NCBI GenBank assembly: GCA_037952775.1 | Contig: JBANAY010000003.1 | Location: forward strand, 13,950,001 to 14,014,000 | DNA from: Clonostachys chloroleuca | Lineage: Eukaryota; Ascomycota; Sordariomycetes; Hypocreales; Bionectriaceae | DNA: 64,000 nucleotides | Direction of reading: 5' to 3' | In this document: positions 12,095 to 23,568 of the stretch, piece after piece | How the letters are laid out: each line of letters starts with the position of its first letter | How positions within the stretch are numbered: position 1 is the first letter of the stretch | Position numbers and translations under genes: made by a program | Notes under the pieces: model-generated | Seen by the model: the letters and a program-made list of their open reading frames with translations, nothing else | What the model was told of the DNA's origin: nothing | The model's database searches: none

Positions 12095-12535
12095 AGAAGG
12101 ACCATGCCAGCTTTAGTGATCTTGTGCAGGGCAAGGTCTTAGGGATCAATTTCTTACTCTAGTTCGTTCTCTCTTTTTCCGGCAGTAGATTCAATTGCTG
12201 ATGGATGACAGTGGACCTCCTGGAGTTGGTAAGACCTTGACAGCCGAAACTTTAGCAAACACGTTTAAGGCTCCGCTATACATTGTACGCATCAAGTCTT
12301 AGCAACTTTGCAGTTGCTTATGCTAATCTAAAGCAGGTTGCTGCAGGGTAAATTGGAGTAGATCATATCAAAGTCGAGAAATTCTTAAAGACCATCTTCA
12401 AGATTGCAAGTCGCTGGCATGCTATCCTACTGCTGGACGAGGCAGGACGTGTTTCTGGCTGAACGAGCACTATATCCACATACTAATGCCCTTGTCTCGG
12501 TATTTCTGCGAGAGCTCGAACACTATGCCTGCCAA
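12095..12535 (+). pseudogene. Fragment of a fungal AAA ATPase (Walker A and B region)
   Basis: In pieces, the plus strand spells SFSDLVQGKVLGINFLL, then a probable intron remnant, then SGPPGVGKTLTAETLA (Walker A). Next come DHIKVEKFLKTIFKIASRW and HAILLLDEA (Walker B) followed by VFLAERALYPHTNALVS. This order matches the ATPase core of large fungal AAA proteins of unknown function. An extra base in the GAGGCAGGACG stretch right after the Walker B motif breaks the frame, and stops lie in the intervening sequence. Only about 110 codons of a protein normally several hundred residues long remain. The fragment ends at 12535, ten bases from the truncated GGTase gene on the other strand, so the two were probably joined by a rearrangement. 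Confidence 0.7.
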
Positions 12536-12544
12536 CGATATCGG

Positions 12545-13469
12545 CTAAGGAGCTGGGTCTTCATCCACTTCGTCCTCTTCTTCCTCCTCATATTCTAATT
12601 GTCTTGACAGCAGCCATCGTATTGTCGCTTGCGGATTTGTAATGCCGGTTAACTTAGCTTCTGCATGGCCCGTCGAAGACTCTGATAACGAATTTGGTAG
12701 CCTGCCCAGTGAGGAAAGAGAAGCAATGCCGCAATATGTATAGCCAGCTATAAAAGTCAGTTTTCGCTTCTCGAAATTCGAAATAGGATTTTACCATGCG
12801 CCTCATGTGCTGAACTTTCGCCGAGGCCACCATCATATGTCTGCACCATGTCAATATAATTCCGTCATTCTGAGTCAGAATCCATACCTCGCCACCACGT
12901 ATATGCCTAACCAACGCGTCTACATCGATATCTTCATAATCTTCTCCGCCAACACTTGGCAAATCACCCCTCAAAATCAGTCTTACAGCGGAGGCAAAGT
13001 GACAGTATCGCATGTCTCTTCCGCCCTCAATCCTCCCATCCTTGATTATTTCCCCAAAGCTCCCATCTTTTCTCTGCAGTGTCTTTAACCACCTTAGACA
13101 CTTCACACGGTTTATTTCGCTCACCTTGCCAACATAATTCAAGTTAAGGAGGGCAAAGAATGTTGCTGGCAGGTTCGCAGGATCTGCGCTATCGCTATTC
13201 TTTTCGTCGTAAAAGTACCTGTGGGTGGGTGACCCGCAGAAGCCTCCATTGGGATGTTGGCATTTGAGGATCCAATCGTGGATGCTTCTAAGTTTTGCGG
13301 CAGATAGAATATCGGCGTCAGCACCGAGCAGGTCAAGTGATGATAGAATGAAGAATCCAAGTGCGACACGCATGGAATCGGTGCTGGTGTAGTCGGTGGG
13401 GAGGAGGGAATTCAGACATGTCTTCCAGTATTTGATATGTTGAGATTTATTGAACGATGGGCTAGCCAT
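12545..13469 (-). pseudogene. CDC43: Geranylgeranyltransferase type I beta subunit, C-terminally truncated
   Basis: Protein geranylgeranyltransferase-I beta pairs with Ram2 to prenylate CaaL proteins such as Rho GTPases. The frame starts at 13469. Exon 1 runs to 12888 and contains LRSIHDWILKCQHPNGGFCG, NLPATFFALLNLNYVG and CLRWLKTLQRKDGSFGE. Exon 2 (12840-12795) gives TYDGGLGESSAHEAH, and exon 3 (12747-12545) gives GYTYCGIASLSSLGRLP. Both introns are 47 bases. After TIRWLLSRQ and an acidic run the frame stops at 12545. The protein is thus about 276 residues instead of roughly 400, and lacks the C-terminal barrel half with the zinc ligands (the usual GFNGRCNK...DTCYSFW block). Exons are undamaged, so truncation is recent or the short form is expressed. 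Catalysis is not expected. Confidence 0.75.
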
Positions 13470-13600
13470 CGTGAATAGGCGAGCTTGTTGCTAATGTTGG
13501 ATGACAATTTGAACAAACAAAAGGAACATCAACGAGGCTGACAGCTCTGCGAATCCTGGGCGCCATTATTGCCCGCTAACGGACTAACATTACGCCTAAT

Positions 13601-13796
13601 TATGGTGGTACATTGGCGCCAATCCGCCAAAACGATTTTGGATTTTGGATGGAGGAAAGTTGGTCCGAACCACAAAGTGAGGGGCAATAGGTGCGCGCGC
13701 ATTTATTGTGCAGTTGCTTCTGCAGTTCTGGTAGTTCGGACTAACTTTCGTCCGCCCAAAAACGTTTTGGCGGATTGGCGCCAATGTACCACCATA
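13601..13796. mobile_element. Foldback MITE, 196 bp
   Basis: Perfect 34-base terminal inverted repeats lie at 13601-13634 and 13763-13796, beginning TATGGTGGTACATTGGCGCC. The outer TA may be the target duplication of a TA-inserting (Tc1/mariner or pogo type) family. Inside the perfect arms an imperfect inverted match continues (GGAAAGTTGGTCCGAAC against AGTTCGGACTAACTTTC), so most of the element can fold back on itself. No coding capacity. Confidence 0.85.
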
Positions 13797-16073
13797 CTCG
13801 GGCGAAGGTCAGAAAGCCATTTTCTCTACGCTGCATCCCACCACCTTGACAGAAGCCGACAGAGAGCTTTCCACAGCTAAATACGTTCTAATTCCGCCAA
13901 CCATCCCAAACTCGTCACATCCCTGTCACATCAGCCACACCTGATTCACTGAGCGAACCCATGTGGCAGTGATGGAATTTATTGCAGTCTGACGAAATCC
14001 CCTGTAAATAGCCAACCGGTCACCTAAATTCATCGTACTGTACTAAAAGTGAAAAAAAAAAAAAGGCGACCGTGTACGATACGACAGCTGCGGCAATTCC
14101 GTAACCTCCATCTCAGCCCTGTACTTGTCTTGCCAGTGTCTACAGGTCTGTTTAAGATCCCTAGCCGCCCCTGATCGCCTTCTGGACTGGGTTAACTGTA
14201 TTAGCCCCGGGACCCATTGATCAATAGGTCCTCTATCTGCTATTCACGGGAACCACAAAAGGGTAAGACGTTGGGTGGCTTTAGACCGAAGACCTTGGAA
14301 GGGCAAGGATCATCATAGAGGATGGTATAAGACCACAATAAGGGTAGACTTGTTCGCTCAGCCACAAATATGACCAGATAGAAGGCAGTTGGTTGCATTC
14401 ATATTTCCTCTGCGTAATAACCATATGGCCCGCTCCATGTTGGTCAAAGTTTGTGTACATGGGTGATGAGACATTCCCGGATTGCGATATTTGAGATCAA
14501 CGACTTGCCAAAGTTTGTGGGCAGTAGTGGAACATGGAAACCAGCCGTAGGTGGGGCGGTTTAAAATACTCACTACGGTTGCAACATAGGGAGAGCTGAT
14601 GCCATGACAACCAAAATGCAGGTTCCATGTCTGCTCTAAATTTTGAATCAAATATAGTTGGGGTAGCTTGAAGCCGATTCAAAATGTCGAGAGTGGCTGC
14701 CACATTTGAAGATATCGCCGTCGGTTCATGAAGCGGCCTAAATAGGTTTCCCAAAGGTGCCGTTTAGACCATGCTGAGTTTTACCCTACTGCCTAGCCTT
14801 ACTGCAACAGCCTAGTCACCGCAAAAGAATAAATGGAAGGAAGAAAGAGCGGGCAGTCAAAGAGAACGACCCATCTTGCTTTCGTTTCTTTTTGATTGGC
14901 GTCGTAGTAGGCATGCTGTACACAGTGTTAAATGGTCATTGAGACTTGCGGTCTCAATATTTCAGACAGGGCGCTCCCTTAGGAATTCAACTATCTTTAA
15001 CCCCAGCTAAGATGTTATGATGCTCATTCCACTGATCTCTGTCTTGGATGCCACTAAAATTTCAATAGCTTGAGTATGAATACTCTAAAAGCATCCGGAC
15101 CACTGTTGGCCTTGGTGCTGGTGAATGAAACGTCATCTGACGTGACACTCCCGTATTACCCCACTCTTCTCACCTTCAACATAACTTTTCAGTACCAACA
15201 CCTTACCTTACTTCTAATTTCAATATTATGCAATAATGGCTTTTTGTTGTACTTCCGTATTACTGGACCTGTGCAATATGCTAACGTCTGTGTTCCGAGA
15301 TCCGCAGGATGAGGTAAGAAAATCAGGCTGCTCACGTATATTAGGCTAACTCAAGATGATATAGACACTTGTTCCCTATATTGATGGTTATGGAAGTTTG
15401 ATTCTATCTGATAATGTTAATTCTGACTATCCAATCTAATCTTGCTGAAGCTGAAATTGGCAATCGCATAACAGGAATCTGTCTCTTCATATGGATTTCC
15501 TGGACAGGATGAGTAAATGAACGCAGCCAAAGGATATCTTGATATGGAAGAGCTTGGGATTTGGATTCAGTCGGTAATGGCACTGTCGAGACCGAGCATC
15601 AAGGGGGTCTAGTAGGAAGGGGTTCTAGTAGGAACGGAGGTTTACAAGCAAGCGTAACAGATATGAATCCCACGCTTCAGCCATAGCTTGTGCCGGTCAT
15701 CTCGTCGACCAGCAGATGTACCTTAGTATCCAGTGATCCCCCACGGGCCAATCTGAGTGATTGCGCGTTGCAGCCACATGAGCAGCGGCTCATGTCGTCG
15801 AGCTCCGCCCTAGAATAGCCACTTCTTCCTGATACCACACCCCTGCCCCGACCAGACACTACCCTAACCAGAAAACCAGACACTACCCTAACCAGAAATA
15901 AATCAACCGTGATTGGAGTCTCGAAACCCTTAGCGCTACATCCCCGAGCATACAGACAGACAGCATCACATTGTATTTTTGAGAGAAGCTGCATTCAAGA
16001 AACAACCAGCTTTATATTTCATTCGAATGGAGCTAATGACCAAAAGTATTCTCCGTTATGCAGAATGACTGAA
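13797..16073. other. Gene-free stretch upstream and downstream of con-10 side
   Basis: Frames at 14358-14754 and 15070-15312 show no family pattern. An A-run lies at 14052-14063. A perfect 24-base tandem duplication sits at 15851-15898. The rest appears to be ordinary intergenic sequence or very old relics. Confidence 0.4.
15851..15898. repeat. 24-bp unit duplicated in tandem
   Basis: Two identical adjacent copies of a unit starting ACCAGACACTACCCTAACC. The CCCTAACC part resembles telomere repeat sequence but occurs only once per unit. Confidence 0.8.
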
Positions 16074-16407
16074 TCACTTAAGACCCCCCTTGCGACCTGC
16101 CTCCTTCGCCTTCTCACTGCCGGGTTCGAAAGATCCAGACGAAGCCTGACCGCCCTTGGAAGCAATATCTCGCTATTAACACATAAGTCAGAACTCTGCG
16201 AAGGAGCACAGCCGTCACAGTAGGATCGCAAACCTGCTTGTCTGGGTCCATGCTGGCGAAGCCGCCGGAATGGCTAGCCTGACCGCCTTTCGAGGCAATG
16301 TTTTTGACCTCTTCCTCGGCTCTAATTGTTGTGAGAAACCCGCGAACATTGATCTCCTCATAGGATGCCTACCTATTAGCAAAATTTCCGGGATTATCGT
16401 TCGCCAT
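16074..16407 (-). CDS. con-10: Conidiation-specific protein 10 homologue (KGG repeat protein), 73 aa
   Basis: Three exons on the minus strand: 16407-16373, 16321-16234 and 16172-16074. The introns are 51 and 61 bases, both GT-AG. The spliced product starts MANDNPGNFANR and contains the KGG signature IASKGGQASHSGGFAS, a second copy IASKGGQASSGSFEPGS and a third GRKGG near the stop at 16074. The family (PF10685-type, stress-induced glycine-rich repeat) is expressed in conidia and under desiccation or other stress in filamentous fungi. It is small, hydrophilic and has no signal peptide. All splice sites and the frame are intact (222 coding bases, exactly 74 codons). It is too finely split to show as one open frame. 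Confidence 0.85.
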
Positions 16408-17620
16408 TTTGTCGATCGAATCTTAGTAGGCTTGCCTGTGCTGTTTGGCCAATATAGGTTCCTTGTTAGATACGTCGCCGAAAAAAACGGATGGAATTCT
16501 TGAACGCTTGGAAGGTTTTTATCTAGCTGCGCGGCTTAGATTGATTTCAGTGACGTAAAGGCGTCATAATTATGATTGACGCATGAGACGTTATATCCGG
16601 GTACAACTGCCTCTCCACGATTTTAGCTTGCTCCCCCTCTTTCAGCTTAATATACATCAGTGTCTTACTCTAAGTAGCCGTCAGAAAATACACAGGTGCA
16701 TCTAATAGGGAAAGAAGATGTACAAGTTGTTTTGGGCAATGAATTGGCGATTAGGCATTCTCTGTTCCTGCCCGATTCTCATGAGGTGGCTGTTCTGGGT
16801 CGCATGACTGCGACAGCCACAAATTGGTACGTATCCCATGTGGCTTGATGAAGCTGTTCCATATTTCCGAACTTTTGTGTTCGCGTTTCCTCTCACCAGA
16901 GGAGGAGGTTGCGGGTTTGACCAGACTGAGTAGTGGGAAGTGACTCTACAATGCACAAAATCTATTCTCAAGCCAACAGGTATTTGAATGAAAATGCTAG
17001 CTTTGTTGAAACCAGAATTAAAGGGTTGGCAATACATATGTTGTTTCAATAATCGTGCTTCGACCTGTGATGCCTTGAGGAGGTCCCTAGGGCAGTCAAG
17101 GGGTGTGTGGGGATTCTAGAGGAAAGAGGTGATAGTGGGGGATGAGAGTATAGCCAGAGGCCAAAAATGGCTCCATCTGAGAATGTCCAAGAAGTGGGAC
17201 TCGGCAGTCTTTTAGTCTGTCCTCGTACACTTCTGTCCCCGTGCATATGTACACTTGGTCTGATTTCAACAAATGTTCCCGCCTGTTTAAGTAATGAATA
17301 GAATAAGAATGATACATAATCACTCATTACGTGCATACAGTTTTAAGCATAACTAGCATCCTCTTTTTAAACATGTGTGAAATTATCACGCTAATACAGG
17401 GTTGACTGAAAGGAGTGTCCGCCGAAAGATCAGCATAGTGTAGTGGTAGACCCGTGAAGTATAGCTTATTAATGTTACTTGATTTCATTCTTTGGCCTAA
17501 TATAGTGAATCTACATTCATTCATCATGGTTCATAAATTCATTTCTCGTTTCTATTTCTAAAAAGAAAATGCTAGTAGAGGCTGATACATAGTATTAGCT
17601 AGCATAGCTAATAATCCCGC
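16408..17620. other. Intergenic stretch between con-10 and the Zn2Cys6 regulator
   Basis: Contains the con-10 promoter side. The minus-strand frames at 16702-17049 and 17046-17336 have no family pattern. Confidence 0.4.
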
Positions 17621-20276
17621 CTACGGGCCATCCTGATCTTCCAGGAGTATCGTGTAATCCAACATCGACATAATGTCCTCCAGCTGATTCGCCTGCTTCT
17701 CTACCGCCGCCGCCTCCGGATGCAACATAGCTAACTCCATGTCCGCCATGAACGTCGCCCTAATCTCCCCATAGGGTAACCCGTCCTCAGGGCATATGAG
17801 AGGTTGGAAATCGGCTAGCACCTTGCGTGCCGTCTCCGCCGTGATCCTCCCATTACGTAGTATCATCGACAACAAAGCGCGAGCGATGATGTCGGCTACG
17901 CGCCAGGATCGACGTAGGTTCTCATAGCTATAAACGCACATCATCAGGTAGGAAAAGCAGTTCTCATGGCTATCTGGGTCGCGTAGTATTACACTCGCGA
18001 TGTAGACTAGAGCTAAGTGCCACAGGATGGTATATGTTGAAGACCGGTAATTGATGCGGTAGATCAAGACCAGCCGCTTGAGCTGCTGCAGCGATGCGTC
18101 GAACACGGCGTCCGGTGAGCTTTCGGGGCTCGAAAACGTGCGTAGGCGTTTTGACTTTTAGCTAGGACCGCGTAGAAGAGATCGAAAGATATCGAGCGTA
18201 GCAGCATGGAGCTAGATACTACCTCCACATTAATAATAGTAGTATTAGAGAGGGTATAGCGATAGGGATACTCACTGTAAGATTAAAACATAATGGCTAT
18301 TAGTTTTATCTCTACATATTTACGGCGGCAGACTATTGCTCCAGGCTAGAAGCTCTCGGAACTTAAACTCAGTAAACAGAGATAGGATCAAATTAGCAGA
18401 CCGTGGAGTGCTATCTCGGTAATACAAGAGACAGACTTCATGCATAATGCGCCAAAACTCACAAACGTGCGGGAATGTATGGCCTATATAGGTTGGCTCT
18501 GGAAGGTCGGAGTGTAGAACACACTCCGTCCCTCCATCCACGCCCCCCGGAATCGGCAGGTGTGGAGGGTATCTGATCATTTCCATGCCAGGCTGGCGGT
18601 AAAAAAGAGAGGAGAGTCTGTGACAAGTGAAATTTTGTTAGCTGCCGTCTTTCTTTCTCAATGAATCGTAATATGAAGGGAAATACTCGCGGCATCCAGT
18701 TAAAGACGCCCCATGCCGCGTGACTGTGCGCACTGGCGTCGGCAGCCGACATCTTTTCAATCTCTGCCGTTCTACTACTCCTTTCCACACCAAACAGCTC
18801 CAGGCGCTTGCCAATATCGGCAGCTTCACTGCGATACTTGAGTAACGCATGGCCTCTCCCCTGGCCTAGATAGGCCATGCTCATGAACTGCGCTGCAGCC
18901 ATTCTCATGAGGGTATCTCGTTGATCGCCAATGAGCCATTGTTTCTCGGCTTCGCGACAGAAATGGATGGCAAGTTTGTATGAGCGTCGATCAATACCGC
19001 CATACATTTGCTATAGGATACACCTCGTCAGTTCTCCCAACCATGAAAAGTTTCTGCCTAGACAATACCTACACATCCCCAATAAAGAAGCGCGTTCACC
19101 AGCAGCGAGGAACAATAGTCACTATTATGTGAGATTAGGTCGTGCACAAATAAGTCTGGGTCAAAGTGTCCGAGCAAGGGATGATCCGTCTCCAAGTAGA
19201 GAGATATGACCCGGGCGGCAAGATCGTTACTGATGGACACACTGGTCCAAAATTCAATGGTTAGATTTTGGAGACGGGGGTCACAGAGCGTTGGAGAAGG
19301 CATGATCCTGCTTTCTTCGTTGGCATAAGGCAACTCATCCCGTTCAGGATGCCAGTCCAATGCATCAGCACCTGCGCCGTGATCAAACGTGCAGGTTGAG
19401 AGGACCTGCAGTGAAGGCGGTTTGCTTCTATACCTTGTTATTAGCTCGTGTCACACCCTCGCCTATACAATTATTACCTACAAAATAAGTCGCGAGAAGC
19501 TTCTCACGGGCTGGTTCAAGTCACTGAAGATGCCTTGCTCAAGCACCGAAGAGTCGATGGCATCGATATGCGGATACGCCACCGGGTTCTGTGGCTCCAA
19601 TTCCCAGTTGTTGAAGGATTGCAGGTCAGGTGTACCGGAAGCGTCATTGTCTTTAGGATCTGACGGGCCAGGAGGTAGAGTTGCTCGAAGATTTGAGAGA
19701 ACCATCTCGGCATCGCTCTCTGACTAAAGCGCCTCCAGCTTCTTCAAAGCCTGGTGATTCGGCATACTGGTAAGCAACCTCACGATCTCGAGCACGGCTC
19801 GCTGTCCCTCCCTTCCTAGCTGGATATCTCTATAGAGGCAGGGCTCACGGGAGTTTTGGCATGCGGAACATCGAGGACGGACTCCGTCGCACTATAACTG
19901 GAATTTCATACTATGTTAGTCCAGAAATTTGGTAGAGGGCTTGTCAGGAACATTTGATCCCAGATTAGCCAAGAAGGCTACGCTCCTTAGGGTGGCGCTG
20001 ATGGCTCATGTTTATTCTACCTACTCGGATCTTTCTACGGCGACAGGCATTGCATGCGACAGTGACACCGACGCGGCGACGCTTAGAATTGTCTTGGGTG
20101 CGGCTGGACGAGGGCGAGGATGACAGGTTCAACTCCACTACCGGTTCCGAAGGATGTGGGGGGGCAGGTTTGAGAGGCGCAAGCTTTCTTTGCACCGTAG
20201 TAGGAAGTACACAATCCATAAATCCCCCGACGGCCCATGTGTATTGTACTTGTATGCCACGAGAAAGCGAAGCCAC
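17621..20276 (-). pseudogene. Zn2Cys6 transcription factor with one internal nonsense codon
   Basis: Exon 1 (20276-20025) ends in VACNACRRRKIR; exon 2 begins at 19891 with CDGVRPRCSACQNSREPC. Together they form a perfect CX2CX6CX6CX2CX6C zinc cluster. The middle homology region follows: PRLQNLTIEFWTSVSISNDL, ALLYWGC, then QMYGGIDRRSYKLAIHFC after an intron, and AAWGVFNWMPR. The C-terminal exon reads to DYTILLEDQDGP and stops at 17621. Total length about 850 residues with several short introns. The TAG at 19726-19724 interrupts an otherwise continuous exon 2 (LEAL-stop-SESDAEMVLS). It is 56 codons into the exon and would leave only the DNA-binding domain. One substitution (CAG or TGG to TAG) explains it. 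Family members are typically pathway regulators; the target is unknown. Confidence 0.7.
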
Positions 20277-21960
20277 TTTGCCCCAAGTGCCTCCAGTCTA
20301 GCTGCGTTTGCAAGCCGATGGCAGAGCGCAAAAAGAGAGCTATTTAAGCGTTCATGTGGACGAATACCTACATAGATGTGGCGAAGCCAAAGTCACCCAC
20401 TAATGCACGTGACAATACGCGCCGATGAAAGCGGGTTGTTTGGCTGTCACCGCCATTACAAATAAGCTCGGAACCCGCTCGGCCCATTCATTAACACAGG
20501 ATTGGCTATTGGCTGGTCGCTAGGTTGGGGTGGTTCTCCATCACTATCTACAGCTCATCTAGACAGAAAATCAAGTCTTTTTCATCCTTGTGAAAGAATA
20601 TCGGAGAAAGAGGGCGCAAACGACATCGAAAAAGGCAGGGACTATGATGCAAATTACACACCCCAGGAATGCACCGTTATGTGATTTCATTTGCAGGTGT
20701 CAGTCGCAAGCCGGTCCGCCCCAAGCTTGTTGGATTCAATGGGGCCTGTAGTGCTAAAGCTTGGAGTACAAGGCTTATTTGCTAGGTATGTATACTAAAG
20801 CCTGCAATACTGTAGTTAAGACCGGAGTACTAAACTTTCGGCGGAAGTACCGCAGGAATGATTGGCTGCGAATCAATCCGTTCAAGTGTGGGCCCAGAGT
20901 TCACCTATCGATAACACTCTCGTAACTTTTCATGGGCCGCTGAGGTGAGGCCCCCGCCAATGCAGACTCTTTAGAGTGCGTCGATGAGCAAAGTCCCGTC
21001 TCTTTACGCTGTACATATGTACATATGAGAGTCATTGTCAAAACATTAAGAAAAATAGCTGTGTAGGTACATGTGCGGGATGTACCTGCATGTGGGGGCA
21101 TACACTGTACAAAATCACACAAGAAAGTGCAGTGGCGTCGCGTCATCTAGAAGGCTCTGTGGAGCCATACAGGACAGCCAAAAGCTTAACCACGGGCTTT
21201 GGGCTGTCTCTGATGCAGAGATGAAACGTCACGAAATGGGGACACGCTGAGCAACGGCGACCTTGCTTGGTAACATTACATCGAGTGAGTTCTTGGTTAA
21301 CGACATCCCCGCGCGATCGTAGTCCAAGTTTCAAGGTGCGACTATCGAGACCCAAGAAATTCAGAACCTCGAATAAGGTCACTATGAGATCATATTGATT
21401 CACATGAAGTTTTATTATTCAAGTATTTCAGCACTTTGGTTACGAATTCTACTCATCTCACAGAACAGAATCCACACTGTCGAAAGCCAGCAACTCTGCG
21501 TATATTTCAAAGCCTATTCTCCGCGGTCTTCTCGTTTCGTGGCGTTATTGTTCGCAGTAAGTGGCAACTAGGTAGTCTTGCATATTTTAGATTCGTAGAT
21601 GATCCATCTCGTTCAATTGGTAGTTTGGTAACGGAATCTACCTATTACGTCAAGACTCGGTATTAATTGCTTGACTTTAAATTGTGCTGGAGGCGTGAGG
21701 GGTTGAACCTAGGAAGACCCTGCTCGACACATTAGTCCAAAGGCTATCGCCCAACTTTGCTTCTATGATCCTCGAAGTGTGAGGTGCAGTAGCATGATTG
21801 GATGAAAAGGTTTTTTTTGGGAGTATCATCTGCGCATAAAAGTCACTGTCTGTCCCTTCGCAAGTCGTACAGCAACCATCATCCGTCGTGATAATCTGCA
21901 TAACCTGATATAATTCTCGCACTTCTAATCTTAACCATTGAACCCCATTCATCACTTAAA
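20277..21960. other. Gene-free stretch
   Basis: Upstream region of the regulator and beyond. Frames at 20901-21403 and 21436-21666 lack recognisable features. Several loosely similar GCTTGGAGTAC-type words occur around 20750-20840. Confidence 0.4.
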
Positions 21961-22277
21961 ATGAAGGTTTTCCACCTTATTGGTAAGTATGCTTACATTC
22001 TGAATGGACTCAACCATCTCTAACACCCTTTTTTTTTTCAGCACTTGTTTGCGGAGCCACGGCAATCCCAGCAAAGCCCGATTGCCCCGCAAGTAAGACC
22101 TGCGGCTTCCTCCTCCCAGACGCGGAGGCTGCCTGCCGTGCCGACTGCCAACGCAACGGAAGAGGAAAGGCCGAGCGTGTCTGTAACAACTGCTGTACCA
22201 CTGCAGCTGGCCAATGTATCAATGGTATTGGCAATTCTGGTGATTTCTGCCAGGGCTTGTTTGATGACTGTTTCTAA
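21961..22277 (+). CDS. Small secreted cysteine-rich protein, 85 aa
   Basis: Exon 1 (21961-21982) encodes MKVFHLI. After a 59-base intron (21983-22041, GTAAGT...polypyrimidine-CAG), exon 2 runs to TAA at 22275-22277. The N-terminus MKVFHLIALVCGATA is a signal peptide. The mature part of about 65-70 residues has ten cysteines, including a CC pair (VCNNCCTTAAGQC) and the ends CPASKTCGF and FCQGLFDDCF. Ten spaced cysteines suggest five disulphides, as in fungal effector-like or antimicrobial-type secreted proteins. I do not recognise the family. The coding frame is intact and splicing signals are strong. Confidence 0.75.
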
Positions 22278-23044
22278 CACAATTTATTTCTTCCTTATTT
22301 CATCCTTTCCGCCCCTTTCTTGAAAATAGGAGGGGTGAGATGTTTTGGATCATGTTTTCTGCATTGCTATCCTGTCCGTGGGCTCTCATTATGGCTAATG
22401 TCTAATAGCTCCCTAGTTTGATCAAAAAACCCTCAGTAAATTGAATTTCCTCTTCTGCTTGAATAAATCCTATAAACCTCCTCTATTATGTAGCCCTTGC
22501 AGAGTCTAGATAAGGATGGGATTGTATTACGAATTCTTCTACGTCTCTACAATCAATGTCATTCAGGTCCGTTGCAAGGCTGAACTCCAGTTAGAGCTAG
22601 CAAACTGAATCTGAAAAGAATCCTAAGAAATGATAACCAGTTCCTACAAAACTACTACCTAGTTCCAAAAGAATAATAACCCTATTCCTGAATGATATTA
22701 CTCAGTTTATAAGCAATTACCAACCCGTTCCAAGAATTACCCCCAATAGGCAGACTAAAGCCCAGTACCATTATGAAAGCATTAACATTTAGTTAGTGGC
22801 AGCCAGCAAACCGACTCAAAGAAATCTTGAGAGTTGCCGATCCCAGTGAAACATGTGGCAGCTGCACTGGTACAGCAATTGAGAACTCATTTTGATGCGG
22901 GGTAAGATATACATTCTCACTATCTAACAATTAACTGTTCACAGATTGAAAGCGTTATCAATACCTCACCTCTACAAAGGAAATTGATGTCATCCGACAA
23001 AAAAAAATTGAACTACTGAGAAAGTCTTTTTTAAGACTTAGAGG
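22278..23044. other. Intergenic stretch, possible further NRPS debris
   Basis: No clear coding sequence. The peptide-like stretch AAALVQQLRTHFDAG near 22860-22905 could belong to the same degraded NRPS as the next entry, but this cannot be proven by eye. Confidence 0.3.
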
Positions 23045-23310
23045 ATGATGCCCACCACTGCTGATATTCTTCGTAACAGAACCATTCCTAACATTCCGGC
23101 AAGTTACCAAGTTGTGCGTCATCAATACGCAGCCAAGATTGGTGACTCCAGAAGCCAGTATGACAGCCATCAGGTTCGATCTCAACTGAGTCCCATTCAG
23201 CAATTTTATCTGGAGACAGAGCAGGATCCATCATGTTCCTTTGATCAAAGTTTCCTTCTCAGACTTAATACTCGGCTAGATTTTTCCTCTATTGAAGAGG
23301 CTTTCTAAAT
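23045..23310 (+). pseudogene. NRPS condensation/epimerization-domain fragment
   Basis: The frame ends with SQLSPIQQFYLETEQDP and FDQSFLLRLNTRLDFSSIEEAF. This is the opening of a non-ribosomal peptide synthetase condensation-type domain, where LSPIQQ and FDQxFxLRL are the conserved first blocks. A stop follows, and no HHxxxDG catalytic motif or adenylation domain is present downstream. Immediately after lie unrelated sequence and a pogo transposon. It is therefore a scrap of a once larger NRPS gene, not a working synthetase. Confidence 0.6.
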
Positions 23311-23492
23311 GATTACGAAGAGGTATATGCCCTAAGATTGCGATTCAGTAGCGGGATCTAAAAGAATCTAGGCTCGATTACAATATTGCATCTGGACTAT
23401 AAGCTTTGGTGGCGGTAGTGGTAATGCGGCGTTATGGTTCATTTGCCTCTCTGCCGACTTAGCCGACCCCTCCGTGTCGTCGTAATCATTTC

Positions 23493-23528
23493 GCCTGTCA
23501 GCGGGCCTGTCAGCGGGCCTGTCAGCGG
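23493..23528. repeat. 12-bp unit x3 tandem repeat
   Basis: Three identical copies of GCCTGTCAGCGG, located about 40 bases outside the left terminal repeat of the pogo element. Confidence 0.85.
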
Positions 23529-23568
23529 AAAGTGCCACTAGCCCAGGGCCTTAAGGGTTTAACAGTTA

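Noticed and set aside
15851..15898. CCCTAACC words suggesting a telomere repeat
   Set aside because: Only one telomere-like word per 24-base unit and two units in all; this is a simple duplication.
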